The translations under genes and the position numbers were made by a program. A DNA stretch of 64,000 nt from Scandinavium goeteborgense (GTDB taxonomy: Bacteria; Pseudomonadota; Gammaproteobacteria; Enterobacterales; Enterobacteriaceae). Under the pieces are notes generated by a model that saw only the letters and a program-made list of their open reading frames with translations, made no database searches and was not told where the DNA came from. The stretch is from positions 3,143,177 to 3,207,176 of the forward strand of contig NZ_CP054058.1 in NCBI RefSeq assembly GCF_003935895.2, written 5' to 3'. Below are positions 32,062-42,690 of the stretch, one piece after another. The number at the start of each line of letters is the position of its first letter. Positions within the stretch are counted from its first letter, which is position 1.

Positions 32062-34110
32062 ATGAGTCGTAAGCAAACGGCAATTTTTGAACCGGCCCTG
32101 GTTCGCCAGGCCCTGCTGGATGCCGTAAAAAAACTGAGTCCAGCCGTACAGTGGCGCAACCCGGTGATGTTTATCGTCTGGCTGGGCAGCGTGCTGACGA
32201 CCTTGCTCGCCGTGGCGATGGCCTTTGGAAAAATTCCCGGTAGCGCCGGGTTTACGGGGGCAATCAGCATCTGGCTGTGGTTTACCGTGCTGTTCGCCAA
32301 CGTCGCCGAAGCGCTGGCGGAAGGCCGTAGCAAGGCGCAGGCCAACAGCCTGAAAGGTATCCAGAAAACGTCTTTCGCCCGCAAACTGCGCGCGCCGCAG
32401 CATGATGCTCAGGTCGATCACGTTCCGGCGGATGACCTGCGCAAAGGCGATATCGTGCTGGTAGAGGCTGGCGACATCATCCCCTGCGACGGTGAAGTCA
32501 TCGAGGGCGGTGCGTCGGTGGATGAAAGCGCGATTACCGGCGAATCCGCGCCGGTTATCCGCGAATCCGGCGGCGACTTCGCCTCGGTCACCGGCGGCAC
32601 GCGCATTCTTTCCGACTGGCTGGTTATCCGTTGCAGCGTCAACCCTGGCGAAACCTTCCTTGACCGGATGATCGCCATGGTCGAAGGCGCACAGCGTCGT
32701 AAAACGCCAAACGAAATCGCCCTGACCATTTTGCTGGTCGCGCTGACCATCGTGTTCCTGCTGGCTACCGCCACCCTGTGGCCGTTCTCGGCGTACGGAG
32801 GGACCGCGGTCAGCGTGACGGTCCTGGTCGCATTGCTGGTGTGTCTGATCCCGACCACCATCGGCGGGCTGCTGTCGGCAATCGGCGTGGCCGGGATGAG
32901 CCGGATGCTCGGTGCCAACGTGATTGCCACCAGCGGCCGTGCGGTTGAAGCGGCGGGCGATGTGGACGTGCTGCTGCTGGATAAAACCGGCACCATCACT
33001 CTCGGCAACCGCCAGGCGTCTCAGTTCCTGCCTGCGCCGGGTGTCGATGAGAAAACCCTCGCCGATGCCGCGCAGCTGGCATCGCTGGCCGACGAAACAC
33101 CGGAAGGCCGCAGTATCGTGGTGCTGGCTAAACAGCGCTTCAATCTGCGCGAACGCGACGTGCAGGATTTGCAGGCCACGTTTGTGCCGTTTACCGCCCA
33201 GACCCGCATGAGCGGCATCAATATCCACGACCGCATGATCCGTAAAGGCTCCGTGGATGCGATTCGTCGTCACGTGGAAGCCAACAACGGGCATTTCCCA
33301 CCGCAAGTCGACACCTTAGTCGAAGGCGTGGCGCGTCAGGGTGGCACCCCGCTGGTGGTGGTAGAAGGTGCGACGGTGCTCGGCGTGATTGCGCTGAAGG
33401 ATATCGTCAAAGGCGGCATTAAAGAGCGTTTCGCGCAGCTACGCAAAATGGGCATAAAAACGGTGATGATCACCGGCGATAACCGTCTGACGGCCGCCGC
33501 CATTGCCGCCGAAGCGGGCGTGGATGATTTTCTGGCAGAAGCGACGCCGGAAGCCAAACTGGCGCTAATTCGTCAGTATCAGGCGGAAGGTCGTCTGGTG
33601 GCGATGACCGGGGACGGCACCAACGACGCCCCGGCGTTAGCGCAGGCCGACGTGGCCGTGGCGATGAACTCCGGAACCCAGGCCGCAAAAGAAGCGGGCA
33701 ACATGGTCGATCTGGATTCCAACCCGACCAAGCTGATTGAAGTGGTGCACATCGGTAAACAGATGCTGATGACCCGCGGATCGCTAACCACCTTCAGTAT
33801 TGCCAACGATGTGGCGAAGTATTTTGCCATCATCCCGGCAGCGTTTGCAGCCACCTATCCGCAGCTCAACGCGCTGAACGTGATGCACCTGCATTCGCCC
33901 GCGTCGGCCATTCTTAGCGCCGTTATCTTTAACGCCCTGATCATCGTGTTCCTGATCCCACTGGCGTTAAAAGGCGTGAGTTACAAGCCGTTGACGGCGG
34001 CGGCGATGCTTCGCCGCAACCTGTGGATTTACGGTCTCGGTGGCCTGCTGGTGCCGTTCATCGGTATCAAAGTGATTGACCTGGTGCTGACCCTGTTTGG
34101 TCTGGTGTAA
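32062..34110 (+). CDS. kdpB: KdpB, P-type ATPase subunit of KdpFABC
   Basis: Catalytic P-type ATPase that hydrolyses ATP to drive high-affinity K+ uptake. It is 682 residues, as in E. coli. The phosphorylated Asp307 is in [13 protein letters not shown]. The TGES actuator motif appears as [10 protein letters not shown], and the hinge as [21 protein letters not shown]. It is 20 bp downstream of kdpA and 6 bp upstream of kdpC. Confidence 0.98.
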   Translation: MSRKQTAIFEPALVRQALLDAVKKLSPAVQWRNPVMFIVWLGSVLTTLLAVAMAFGKIPGSAGFTGAISIWLWFTVLFANVAEALAEGRSKAQANSLKGIQKTSFARKLRAPQHDAQVDHVPADDLRKGDIVLVEAGDIIPCDGEVIEGGASVDESAITGESAPVIRESGGDFASVTGGTRILSDWLVIRCSVNPGETFLDRMIAMVEGAQRRKTPNEIALTILLVALTIVFLLATATLWPFSAYGGTAVSVTVLVALLVCLIPTTIGGLLSAIGVAGMSRMLGANVIATSGRAVEAAGDVDVLLLDKTGTITLGNRQASQFLPAPGVDEKTLADAAQLASLADETPEGRSIVVLAKQRFNLRERDVQDLQATFVPFTAQTRMSGINIHDRMIRKGSVDAIRRHVEANNGHFPPQVDTLVEGVARQGGTPLVVVEGATVLGVIALKDIVKGGIKERFAQLRKMGIKTVMITGDNRLTAAAIAAEAGVDDFLAEATPEAKLALIRQYQAEGRLVAMTGDGTNDAPALAQADVAVAMNSGTQAAKEAGNMVDLDSNPTKLIEVVHIGKQMLMTRGSLTTFSIANDVAKYFAIIPAAFAATYPQLNALNVMHLHSPASAILSAVIFNALIIVFLIPLALKGVSYKPLTAAAMLRRNLWIYGLGGLLVPFIGIKVIDLVLTLFGLV

Positions 34111-34116
34111 GAGGAA

Positions 34117-34698
34117 ATGAAAATGGCGACGTTACGCCCTGCTCTGGTAGTGCTGATTTTTTTAACCCTGATCACCGGCGGCGTATACCCGCTGCTGACC
34201 ACCGCGCTTGGACAATGGTGGTTCGCCGATCAGGCCAACGGCTCGTTGATTCATCAGGACAACCAGATTCGTGGTTCGCACTTGATTGGTCAGCAGTTTT
34301 CCGCGCCGGGATATTTTCACGGCCGCCCTTCCGCCACCGCCAATAGCCCCTATAATCCAGAGGCATCCGGCGGCAGCAATCTGGCGGGCAGTAATCCGGA
34401 GCTGGATAAAGAAGTGGCGGCACGGGTGGCGCAGCTGCGTCAGGACAATCCGCAGGCAGACGCGCAGGTTCCCGTCGAACTGGTGACGGCCTCCGCGAGC
34501 GGGCTGGATTACAGCCTGACGCCGCAGTCGGTAAATTGGCAAATACCGCGCGTGGCACAGGCCCGTCACGTCTCTGTAGAAACGCTGACGACGCTGGTTG
34601 CCGCACACACGCAGCAACCGCTGGTGAGTTTCCTCGGCCAGCCGGTGGTGAACATTGTTGAGCTGAACATGGCGCTGGATGCCCTGAAACAACCGTAA
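34117..34698 (+). CDS. kdpC: KdpC, subunit of KdpFABC
   Basis: Single-pass periplasmic-facing subunit that assists KdpA/KdpB assembly and nucleotide affinity. It has 193 residues. An N-terminal membrane helix ([19 protein letters not shown]) precedes the conserved [21 protein letters not shown] segment. It is slightly longer than the 190 residues of E. coli. Confidence 0.97.
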   Translation: MKMATLRPALVVLIFLTLITGGVYPLLTTALGQWWFADQANGSLIHQDNQIRGSHLIGQQFSAPGYFHGRPSATANSPYNPEASGGSNLAGSNPELDKEVAARVAQLRQDNPQADAQVPVELVTASASGLDYSLTPQSVNWQIPRVAQARHVSVETLTTLVAAHTQQPLVSFLGQPVVNIVELNMALDALKQP

Positions 34699-34707
34699 GG
34701 ATTGAGC

Positions 34708-37395
34708 ATGACCGACGAGCCCTTTCGTCCCGATCCCGATCGCCTGCTGGAGCAATCCTCCGGCTGGCATCGCGGAAAACTGAAAGTCTTTTTTGGCGCC
34801 TGTGCAGGCGTAGGGAAAACCTACGCCATGTTGCAGGAAGCGCAGCGCCTGCGGGCGCAGGGGCTCGATATTCTGGTGGGCGTGGTGGAAACCCACGGAC
34901 GCCAAGAGACCGCGGCACAGCTTATAGGGCTGGCGACTCAGCCCCGAAAACGCATTCACTATCGCGGTCGTCAGGTCGAAGAGTTTGACCTCGACGCCGC
35001 CCTCGCTCGCCGTCCGGCGCTGATCCTGATGGACGAACTGGCGCACACCAACGCGCCGGGTTCGCGTCACCCCAAACGCTGGCAGGATGTGGAAGAGCTG
35101 CTGGAAGCGGGCATCGACGTTTTTACCACCGTCAACGTGCAGCATCTTGAAAGCCTGAACGACGTGGTCAGCGGCGTGACCGGCATCAAAGTGCGCGAAA
35201 CCGTACCGGATCCTTTTTTCGATTCTGCGGACGAAGTGGTGCTGGTGGACCTGCCGCCGGACGATCTGCGCCAGCGTTTGCACGAAGGCAAAGTGTATAT
35301 CGCTGGACAGGCCGAGCGCGCCATCGAGCATTTCTTCCGCAAAGGTAATCTTATCGCCCTGCGCGAGCTGGCCCTGCGACGCACCGCCGACCGCGTGGAT
35401 GACCAGATGCGTGCCTGGCGAGACCGGCAAGGCGAAGAAAAAGTCTGGCACACCCGCGACGCGATTCTGCTGTGTGTCGGTCACAGCGGCGGCAACGAAA
35501 AACTGGTGCGCGCCGCCGCCCGTCTGGCCGCCAAATTCGGCACCGCATGGCATGCGGTGTATGTCGAAACCCCCGATTTACACCGTCTGCCAGAATCCCA
35601 GCGCCGCAATATTCTCAGCGCGCTGCGTCTGGCGCAGGAGCTGGGTGCGGAAACCGCCACGCTGTCGGACCCGGCGGAAGACAAAGCGATTCTGCGCTAC
35701 GCCCGCGAACATAACCTCGGCAAAATCATTATTGGCCGCCGCAACAAACGACGCTGGTGGAGCCAGGAGTCCTTCGCCGACAGGCTTGCACGCCGCGCGC
35801 CGGATCTCGATTTACTGATTGTCGCCCTTGAAGAAAAGCCGACCACCAGCCCGACCCGCGGCACCGATAATCGCCCATGGCTGGAACGCTGGCGCGTTCA
35901 GCTTCGCGGCTGCCTTGTGGCCGTGGTGCTCTGCGCCTTAATCACTGTCTTCGCCAGCCATTTCCTGATGGCGTTTGATGCCGCCAACCTGGTGATGCTC
36001 TATCTGCTCGGCGTGGTGATCGTGGCGTTGTTTTACGGGCGCTGGCCGTCGGTGCTGGCAACCTTCGCCAACGTCATCAGCTTCGATCTGTTCTTTATTG
36101 CCCCGCGCGGCACCCTCGCCGTCTCCGATGTGCAGTACGTGTTGACCTTCGGCGTGATGCTGACCGTCGGGCTGGTGATCGGCAATTTGACCGCCGGCGT
36201 GCGCTATCAGGCCCGCGTCGCACGCTACCGGGAACAGCGCACCCGGCATCTGTATGAGATGTCGAAAGCGCTGGCAACCGGCCGCCGTGCGCAGGATATT
36301 GCCCAGACCAGCGAGCAGTTTATTCACTCCACCTTCCAGGCGCGTAGCCAGGTGCTGCTACCCAACGCGGAAGGCGGGCTTCACCCTCTGACCGACGGGA
36401 ACGACATCACGCCGTGGGACGACGCTATCGCCCGCTGGAGCTTTGACAAAGGCCAGCCTGCGGGTGCGGGAACCGACACCCTACCCGGCGTTCCGTATCT
36501 TATTCTTCCGCTGAAAAGCGCCGAGAAAACCCACGGCGTGGTGGTGGTTGAGCCGGGCAATTTGCGCCAATTGATGATCCCCGAACAGCAGCGGCTGCTG
36601 GAAACCTGTACCTTGCTAGTCGCCAGCGCGCTGGAACGTCTGGCGCTCACCGCCAGCGAAGAGCAATCGCGGCTGGCGAGCGAACGAGAAAGCATTCGCA
36701 ACTCGCTGCTGGCGGCGCTTTCCCATGACTTACGCACGCCGTTGACGGTGCTTTTTGGTCAGGCGGAAATTCTGACGCTGGATTTGGCCAGCGAAGGGTC
36801 GAAACACGCTCCGCAGGCCAACGAAATTCGTCAACACGTGTTGAATACCACCCGGCTGGTCAACAATCTGCTCGATATGGCGCGTATTCAGTCCGGTGGA
36901 TTTAACCTGCGCAAAGAGTGGCTGACGCTGGAAGAAGTGGTGGGCAGCGCCATTCGCACCCTGGAAATGGGCCTCGGCGGGCGGCATATTCAGCTGACGC
37001 TGGGCGACCCGCTAACGCTGATTCACGTCGATGGCCCGCTATTTGAACGGGTGCTGATTAACCTGCTGGAAAACGCCGCGAAGTACGCGGGCCCGTCGGC
37101 CACCATCGGCATTTCCGCCGAACGCCTGCCCGATCGGTTGCAGCTGGACGTGTGGGACTCAGGCCCCGGCATCCCTGCTGGTCAGGAACAGGCAATCTTT
37201 GCTAAATTCTCCCGAGGCCATAAGGAATCCGCGATTCCTGGCGTAGGGCTTGGCCTCGCGATTTGCCAGGCGATTGTTGATGTACACGGCGGCGAGCTGC
37301 ATGCGTTTAATCGCCCCGAAGGCGGGGCCAGCTTCAGGGTCACGCTGCCGCTGGATGCGCCCCCAGAGCTGGATGAACTTCTTGAGGAACTGTGA
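34708..37395 (+). CDS. kdpD: KdpD, potassium and turgor sensor histidine kinase
   Basis: Sensor kinase that controls kdpFABC through KdpE. The ATG at 34708 is chosen over an upstream in-frame TTG and gives 895 residues. Order: N-terminal KdpD domain with Walker A GACAGVGKT near residues 30-38, a USP-like domain (about 250-370), four membrane helices (about 395-495), a GAF-type region and the kinase core. The phospho-acceptor is His673 in ALSHDLRTPLTVL. Its stop overlaps the GTG start of kdpE. Confidence 0.97.
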   Translation: MTDEPFRPDPDRLLEQSSGWHRGKLKVFFGACAGVGKTYAMLQEAQRLRAQGLDILVGVVETHGRQETAAQLIGLATQPRKRIHYRGRQVEEFDLDAALARRPALILMDELAHTNAPGSRHPKRWQDVEELLEAGIDVFTTVNVQHLESLNDVVSGVTGIKVRETVPDPFFDSADEVVLVDLPPDDLRQRLHEGKVYIAGQAERAIEHFFRKGNLIALRELALRRTADRVDDQMRAWRDRQGEEKVWHTRDAILLCVGHSGGNEKLVRAAARLAAKFGTAWHAVYVETPDLHRLPESQRRNILSALRLAQELGAETATLSDPAEDKAILRYAREHNLGKIIIGRRNKRRWWSQESFADRLARRAPDLDLLIVALEEKPTTSPTRGTDNRPWLERWRVQLRGCLVAVVLCALITVFASHFLMAFDAANLVMLYLLGVVIVALFYGRWPSVLATFANVISFDLFFIAPRGTLAVSDVQYVLTFGVMLTVGLVIGNLTAGVRYQARVARYREQRTRHLYEMSKALATGRRAQDIAQTSEQFIHSTFQARSQVLLPNAEGGLHPLTDGNDITPWDDAIARWSFDKGQPAGAGTDTLPGVPYLILPLKSAEKTHGVVVVEPGNLRQLMIPEQQRLLETCTLLVASALERLALTASEEQSRLASERESIRNSLLAALSHDLRTPLTVLFGQAEILTLDLASEGSKHAPQANEIRQHVLNTTRLVNNLLDMARIQSGGFNLRKEWLTLEEVVGSAIRTLEMGLGGRHIQLTLGDPLTLIHVDGPLFERVLINLLENAAKYAGPSATIGISAERLPDRLQLDVWDSGPGIPAGQEQAIFAKFSRGHKESAIPGVGLGLAICQAIVDVHGGELHAFNRPEGGASFRVTLPLDAPPELDELLEEL

Positions 37396-38069
37396 TTAAC
37401 GTACTTATCGTTGAAGATGAACAGGCGATTCGCCGTTTTCTGCGCAGCGCGCTGGAAGCCGATGGCCTTCGCGTGCACGAAGCGGAAACCCTGCAACGTG
37501 GGCTACTGGAAGCGGCCACGCGCAAACCCGACCTGGTGATCCTCGATCTCGGTTTACCGGATGGCGACGGCATTGAGTTCATCCGCGATTTCCGTCAGTG
37601 GAGCCAGGTGCCGGTCATTGTGCTTTCCGCCCGCGCCGAAGAGACCGACAAAATTACCGCGCTCGACGCCGGGGCCGACGATTATCTCAGCAAGCCGTTT
37701 GGCATTGGCGAGTTGCAGGCGCGCCTGCGGGTGGCACTTCGTCGACATGGGAATGCGGAACAAAACCAGCCTGTGGTGCGCTTCGCCGATATTCAGGTCG
37801 ATATCGCCAATCACCGCATTCAGCGCGGTGAAGAACAAATCCATCTAACACCGATTGAGTTTCGCCTGCTGGCGGTGCTGCTCAACAACCATGGCAAAGT
37901 GCTGACTCAGCGACAGTTATTAAGTCAGGTCTGGGGTCCGAATGCGGTTGAGCACAGTCACTATCTGCGCATTTATATGGGCCATTTACGCCAGAAACTG
38001 GAAATTGATCCGGCGCGGCCGCAGCATTTGCTGACCGAAACCGGAATTGGTTATCGGTTCATGCTTTAA
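37392..38069 (+). CDS. kdpE: KdpE, OmpR-family response regulator
   Basis: Activator of kdpFABC. It has 225 residues starting at GTG, overlapping the kdpD stop by 4 bp (GTGA). The receiver domain has the phospho-acceptor Asp52 in VILDLGLPDGDG and the conserved Lys in YLSKPFG. The C-terminal winged helix (about 130-225) ends ETGIGYRFML, as in E. coli. Confidence 0.97.
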   Translation: MINVLIVEDEQAIRRFLRSALEADGLRVHEAETLQRGLLEAATRKPDLVILDLGLPDGDGIEFIRDFRQWSQVPVIVLSARAEETDKITALDAGADDYLSKPFGIGELQARLRVALRRHGNAEQNQPVVRFADIQVDIANHRIQRGEEQIHLTPIEFRLLAVLLNNHGKVLTQRQLLSQVWGPNAVEHSHYLRIYMGHLRQKLEIDPARPQHLLTETGIGYRFML

Positions 38070-38097
38070 TTGCGAATTTTTGCAAACCAGGTAAAAG

Positions 38098-38127
38098 CAA
38101 AACGGTAACCCGAAGGTTACCGTTTTT
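38098..38127. terminator. terminator between kdpE and pgm
   Basis: AAAACGGTAACC CGAA GGTTACCGTTTTT, a perfect stem with T and A tracts, can end kdp transcripts and converging pgm transcripts. The stem is the same as that of the gltA terminator at 22995. Confidence 0.85.
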
Positions 38128-38137
38128 AATGTTTGCT

Positions 38138-38172
38138 CCCTCTCCCCGTGGGAGAGGGCTGGGGTGAGGGCA
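38138..38172. repeat. palindromic CCCTCTCCC repeat unit
   Basis: CCCTCTCCC CGT GGGAGAGGG followed by CTGGGGTGAGGGCATC is a familiar short interspersed palindrome of enterobacterial intergenic regions. It sits between the kdpE terminator and the end of pgm, where E. coli has speF-potE. Confidence 0.6.
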
Positions 38173-38199
38173 TCAGACCGCACGAGGTAAAAGCAAACA

Positions 38200-39840
38200 C
38201 TACGCGTTTTTCAGCACTTCGCTGACAATCTCTACCGCTTCTTTCTCAATCAGCTTACGGTGCTCAGCGCCGAGGAAGCTTTCGCAATAGATTTTGTAGG
38301 CGTCTTCGGTGCCGGATGGACGTGCTGCAAACCAACCGTTTTTAGTCATCACTTTCAGACCGCCGATGGATGCGCCGTTACCCGGAGCCGCCGTCAGACG
38401 TGCGGTGATAGGGTCACCAGCCAGCGTATCGGCGCTCACCATTTCCGGAGAAAGCTTAGACAGCGCGGCTTTCTGGGCTGAAGTCGCAGAGGCTTGCAGA
38501 CGGTTATAGCTCGGTGCGCCAAAGCGCGCGGCCAGTTCGTCGTAATGCTGCTGCGGGTTTTTGCCGGTGACGGCGGTGATTTCAGCCGCCAGCAGGCACA
38601 TGATGATCCCATCTTTATCGGTAGACCACGGAGTGCCGTCGAAACGCAGGAACGATGCACCCGCGCTCTCTTCGCCGCCAAAACCAAAGCTACCGTCAAA
38701 CAGACCATCAACAAACCATTTGAAGCCCACCGGTACTTCCACCAGCTTGCGGCCCAAATCTTCAACCACGCGGTCAATCATCGCAGACGACACCAGGGTT
38801 TTACCCACGGCGACATCTTTGCCCCATTGTGGACGATGCTGGAACAGATAGTTGATCGCCACGGCCAGGTAATGATTCGGGTTCATCAGACCGGCCGGCG
38901 TCACGATACCATGACGGTCATAATCCGGGTCATTGGCAAACGCCAGGTCGAATTTGTCACGCAGCGCCAGCAGGCCCGCCATCGCACACTCTGAAGAGCA
39001 ATCCATGCGGATCGCGCCGTCTTTGTCGAGGTGCATGAAGCGGAAAGTCTGATCGACGTGATCGTTCACGATGGTCAGATCAAGCTTGTAGAACTCCGCG
39101 ATACGCTTCCAGTATTCGATCCCAGAACCGCCCAGCGGATCAACACCCAGCTTCAGGCCCGCTTTCTGAATCGCTTTGATATCAACGATATCCGCCAGCC
39201 CTTCGATGAACGGCTGAACCAAATCTTGCTCTTTGATATGCCCGGACGCATACGCTGCATCCAGAGACATGCGCTTCACACCGTTCAGGCCATCAGCCAG
39301 TAAGGAGTTTGCGCGGTCTTCTACCACTTTGGTGACGTTGGTATCAGCCGGGCCGCCGTTTGGTGGGTTGTACTTGATACCGCCATCGTCCGGCGGGTTG
39401 TGGGACGGGGTGATGACGATGCCATCAGCCTGGGCGCCGCCTTTTTTATTGTGAACCAGGATAGCGTTGGAAACCGCAGGCGTTGGGGTGTAGCCGTTGT
39501 TTTCCTGCACAATCACGTCGACACCGTTGGCCGCCAGCACTTCCAGTACGGAAATGATCGCGGGCTCTGACAGGGCGTGGGTATCTTTACCGACGTAACA
39601 CGGCCCGGTAACGCCATTTTTTGCACGTTCTTCCGCAATCGCCTGCGCAATGGCCAGGATATGCGGTTCGTTGAAGCTGTGACGCGCAGCGCTACCACGG
39701 TGACCGGACGTCCCGAATTTTACCGCATGTTCTGCGTTACCCACTTCCGGCTTCAGTACGTAGTACTGAGACGTCAGCTGGGCGACGTTGATCAAATCAC
39801 TCTGTTGTGCAGGCTGACCCGCACGGTTATGAGTTGCCAT
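38200..39840 (-). CDS. pgm: Pgm, phosphoglucomutase
   Basis: Interconverts glucose-1-phosphate and glucose-6-phosphate. The ATG giving [20 protein letters not shown] and 546 residues, as in E. coli, is chosen over an upstream in-frame start. The phosphoserine loop is in [20 protein letters not shown], the metal-binding loop in [12 protein letters not shown] and the sugar-binding loop in [12 protein letters not shown]. It lies 19 bp downstream of seqA. Confidence 0.98.
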   Translation of the reverse strand: MATHNRAGQPAQQSDLINVAQLTSQYYVLKPEVGNAEHAVKFGTSGHRGSAARHSFNEPHILAIAQAIAEERAKNGVTGPCYVGKDTHALSEPAIISVLEVLAANGVDVIVQENNGYTPTPAVSNAILVHNKKGGAQADGIVITPSHNPPDDGGIKYNPPNGGPADTNVTKVVEDRANSLLADGLNGVKRMSLDAAYASGHIKEQDLVQPFIEGLADIVDIKAIQKAGLKLGVDPLGGSGIEYWKRIAEFYKLDLTIVNDHVDQTFRFMHLDKDGAIRMDCSSECAMAGLLALRDKFDLAFANDPDYDRHGIVTPAGLMNPNHYLAVAINYLFQHRPQWGKDVAVGKTLVSSAMIDRVVEDLGRKLVEVPVGFKWFVDGLFDGSFGFGGEESAGASFLRFDGTPWSTDKDGIIMCLLAAEITAVTGKNPQQHYDELAARFGAPSYNRLQASATSAQKAALSKLSPEMVSADTLAGDPITARLTAAPGNGASIGGLKVMTKNGWFAARPSGTEDAYKIYCESFLGAEHRKLIEKEAVEIVSEVLKNA

Positions 39841-39859
39841 TGCCTGGTCCTTCTTATGC

Positions 39860-40414
39860 TTAGATGGTGCCGCAAACCTTTTCAATTAATTCCGCGGGGA
39901 ACTGCATTGACTGCATGATGTGTTCGACCATGCTGCATTTACGACCGGTATTGGTGTTGGTGATTACCCAGTATGGGGTTTCTGGCACCTGCTTAGGCTT
40001 GGTCTGATTGCCGTTTTTCAGCAGCGTCGCTTCGTCAGAGGCGAAGTAAACGCGCGTACGGCCATGCAGCGACTCGGTAGCCAGAGCAAATGCTTTGCTG
40101 TCTAAGGAGTAAAGTGTAGTCAGCACCAGCAGGAAGCGGTTGACCGCTTTTTTCTGCTCGGCGTATTCGTCAGAAAGCATCAGCTCGCGCATGGCACGAA
40201 CATTATCTTTCGGTGAAGACACTTTTTTAACCGCGGCGACGACCGGTGCAGACGCGGGTGCCGGGGTTTCTTTGGCTACGGTTGCTGCTGCCGCTTGCGA
40301 TACGGCAGAAAATTTCAGCATACGTCGCAAAATGTCGGATGCGCTCTCGCCAATGTGCTTAGTGTGGCTGGCAATAAAGCCGTAGAGTTCGTCATCAACT
40401 TCGATCGTTTTCAT
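39860..40414 (-). CDS. seqA: SeqA, replication initiation regulator
   Basis: Binds hemimethylated GATC sites and sequesters oriC after initiation. The start [20 protein letters not shown] gives 184 residues (181 in E. coli); the extra length is in the Ala/Pro-rich linker. The N-terminal multimerisation helix-turn-strand (1-35) and C-terminal DNA-binding domain (about 70-184) are both recognisable. Confidence 0.97.
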   Translation of the reverse strand: MKTIEVDDELYGFIASHTKHIGESASDILRRMLKFSAVSQAAAATVAKETPAPASAPVVAAVKKVSSPKDNVRAMRELMLSDEYAEQKKAVNRFLLVLTTLYSLDSKAFALATESLHGRTRVYFASDEATLLKNGNQTKPKQVPETPYWVITNTNTGRKCSMVEHIMQSMQFPAELIEKVCGTI

Positions 40415-40587
40415 CTTAATCCAGTGAGATATCTTTTCTGAATACAAGTTGTTGGGATTATAAGGACAAAACCCAACAGCGGATAGCGTGTCGGCAAAAA
40501 CTCAGACGACTACTGAGTGTTGCAGCCGGGCGGCAGAATGTTCAACATGATACCCTAACCCGACGTAGCGAAAAAAAGAACTTTGCC

Positions 40588-41352
40588 ATGAAATTAAACA
40601 GCCGAGCGCAAACTGCACAAAACCTGCACACTAATTCTCCCATCGTCCTTGTTCACGGTCTTTTCGGTAGCCTTGATAACCTCGGGATCCTTGCCCGGGA
40701 TCTGGTCGCCGACCACGATATCCTGCAAGTCGACATGCGTAACCACGGTCTTTCTCCTCGCGATCCGCACATGACCTATGCCGCCATGGCGCAGGATCTG
40801 GTTGATACGCTCGATGCGAACGGCATTGAGAAAGCCATTCTGATAGGCCATTCAATGGGCGGTAAAGCGGTGATGGCGTTTACGGCGCTGGCCCCTGAAC
40901 GCGTTGAAAAGCTGGTGGCGATTGATATCGCACCGGTGGCTTATCAGGTGCGTCGTCACGATGAGATTTTTGCCGCGATTAACGCCGTGACCGACGCGGG
41001 TGTGTCCAGCCGCCAGCAGGCCGCAGACGTCATGCGCCAGCATATAGATGAAGAAGGCGTGATTCAGTTCCTGCTGAAGTCGTTCGTCGACGGGGCATGG
41101 CGCTTTAACGTGCCGGTGTTGTGGGATCAGTACCCGCATATCGTCGGTTGGGAACCGATTCCCGCCTGGGACCACCCTGCCCTGTTTATCCCTGGTGGCA
41201 ATTCGCCTTACGTCACTGCGGAGTATCGCGATACGTTGCTGGCGCAGTTCCCGCAGGCCCGCGCACACGTCATCGCGGGTGCCGGACACTGGGTCCATGC
41301 AGAAAAACCGGATGCGGTACTGCGTGCGATTCGCCGTTACCTGGCAGAATGA
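40588..41352 (+). CDS. ybfF: YbfF, alpha/beta-hydrolase esterase
   Basis: Alpha/beta-hydrolase with esterase activity toward acyl thioesters and esters in E. coli. It is 254 residues, the same length. The nucleophile elbow is LIGHSMGGKAVMAF near residue 89, and the catalytic His is near the end in AGAGHWVHAEKPD. Divergent from seqA. Confidence 0.95.
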   Translation: MKLNSRAQTAQNLHTNSPIVLVHGLFGSLDNLGILARDLVADHDILQVDMRNHGLSPRDPHMTYAAMAQDLVDTLDANGIEKAILIGHSMGGKAVMAFTALAPERVEKLVAIDIAPVAYQVRRHDEIFAAINAVTDAGVSSRQQAADVMRQHIDEEGVIQFLLKSFVDGAWRFNVPVLWDQYPHIVGWEPIPAWDHPALFIPGGNSPYVTAEYRDTLLAQFPQARAHVIAGAGHWVHAEKPDAVLRAIRRYLAE

Positions 41353-41483
41353 TTAAATTCCGAGCGACTGTGCGCCATTGTGCCTCCCGGCGTTGGCGTG
41401 CGGGTTTCGCTCATGTATGATTGCGCGCTATCTGCGCCGGGCCTGTCGTCTGGCGGCTTGTTTCCCCGAAGTCACTCTGAATC

Positions 41484-41777
41484 ATGGCAAAAGAACAAAC
41501 GGACCGAACGACATTAGATTTGTTCGCAAATGAGCGTCGCCCGGGAAGGCCGAAAACCAATCCGCTCTCGCGCGACGAACAATTACGCATTAACAAGCGT
41601 AATCAGCTTAAACGCGACAAAAGCAACGGTCTCAAACGCGTTGAGTTGAAGCTCAATAACGATGCCGTGGATGCGCTTAATGAACTGGCTGATGCCAGAA
41701 ATATGAGCCGCAGCGAGCTTATCGAAGAGATACTGTTGCAACAACTGGCTGCATTACACGGCCAGGAACTTGTCTGA
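41484..41777 (+). CDS. ybfE: YbfE, ribbon-helix-helix-like protein
   Basis: A 97-residue basic protein identical in length to E. coli YbfE. The C-terminal part (VELKLNNDAVDALNELADA, then RNMSRSELIEEILLQQL) looks like a ribbon-helix-helix DNA-binding fold. E. coli ybfE is listed among LexA-regulated genes. I see no CTG-N10-CAG motif in the 131 bp upstream here. Its molecular function is unknown. Confidence 0.9.
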   Translation: MAKEQTDRTTLDLFANERRPGRPKTNPLSRDEQLRINKRNQLKRDKSNGLKRVELKLNNDAVDALNELADARNMSRSELIEEILLQQLAALHGQELV

Positions 41778-41926
41778 AAACACGACAAAAAATCACTTTC
41801 ATTTAGCAGAGAGTGCAGTACGGCGCGATTGCAGTTTCCGCGCACTTCTCCTCCTGCTATCATTGCCTTTATCTGTGGGCAACAATCCACCATCATTTCA
41901 ATACGTTTCAAGAGGTTATTTTACTC

Positions 41927-42457
41927 ATGGCAATCACAGGTATTTTTTTCGGCAGCGACACCGGTAACACCGAAAATATCGCGAAGATGATCCAGAAGCA
42001 GCTTGGCAAAGACGTTGCCGAGGTGCATGACATTGCCAAGAGCAGTAAAGAAGATCTCGAAGGTTTCGATATTCTGCTGCTGGGTATCCCGACCTGGTAC
42101 TACGGTGAAGCACAGTGTGACTGGGACGACTTCTTCCCGACGCTGGAAGAGGTAGACTTCAACGGTAAACTGGTTGCCCTGTTTGGCTGTGGCGATCAGG
42201 AAGATTACGCAGAATATTTCTGTGATGCGCTGGGTACCATCCGCGACATCATCGAACCGCGCGGTGCGACGATCGTCGGTCACTGGCCGACCGAAGGCTA
42301 CCATTTTGAAGCCTCTAAAGGTCTGGCCGATGACGACCATTTTGTCGGTCTGGCCATTGATGAAGATCGCCAGCCAGAGCTGACCGCTGAGCGTGTCGAA
42401 AAATGGGTGAAACAAATCTCCGAAGAGCTGCACCTCGAAGAGATCAAGAACGCCTGA
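41927..42457 (+). CDS. fldA: FldA, flavodoxin 1
   Basis: FMN-binding electron carrier, essential in E. coli, supplying IspG/IspH, BioB and other radical or reductive enzymes. The start [20 protein letters not shown] gives 176 residues as in E. coli, and an upstream extension of 38 residues is rejected. The phosphate loop is SDTGNTEN and the FMN-stacking region includes [17 protein letters not shown]. Confidence 0.97.
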   Translation: MAITGIFFGSDTGNTENIAKMIQKQLGKDVAEVHDIAKSSKEDLEGFDILLLGIPTWYYGEAQCDWDDFFPTLEEVDFNGKLVALFGCGDQEDYAEYFCDALGTIRDIIEPRGATIVGHWPTEGYHFEASKGLADDDHFVGLAIDEDRQPELTAERVEKWVKQISEELHLEEIKNA

Positions 42458-42602
42458 TGATTTAGCGGCACAGCATCCGTGCTGTGCCGTATTAGCGATA
42501 AGTTGTGTTAAATTAATAGATAAAAGCAATCAAATTAATCGCTACAAATTTTTAACTTTTGAGCACATGTCTGTACAATGTCACCTGTTTTGACGAGGTC
42601 GG

Positions 42603-42674
42603 ATGTTTCGCTTTGCAGATGATGCCTCGTTTATGAAAAGCATACTTTGCTCAGGGTTTACCGTTCCCATTTAG
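42603..42674 (+). CDS. candidate 23-residue ORF in the fldA-fur spacer
   Basis: ATG with a GAGGTC ribosome-binding-like sequence upstream opens MFRFADDASFMKSILCSGFT, then VPI and stop, ending 16 bp before uof. A possible promoter (TTAACT, 16-bp spacer, TACAAT) lies about 30-60 bp before it. I know no protein of this sequence. It may be an untranslated part of the fur leader. Confidence 0.3.
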   Translation: MFRFADDASFMKSILCSGFTVPI

Positions 42675-42690
42675 GGCAGGCAGTCCTATA

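Noticed and set aside
31897-33306. 469-codon open frame antisense to kdpA/kdpB
   Set aside because: It is the reverse-frame shadow of kdpB. The sense proteins are full-length known genes, and the antisense product has low-complexity His/Arg/Gln-rich composition.
34162-35553. 463-codon open frame antisense to kdpC/kdpD
   Set aside because: Shadow of codon bias opposite kdpD; no recognisable domain or ribosome-binding site.
41353-41483. LexA box expected upstream of ybfE
   Set aside because: No CTG-N10-CAG motif is present in the spacer, so SOS control is not claimed.
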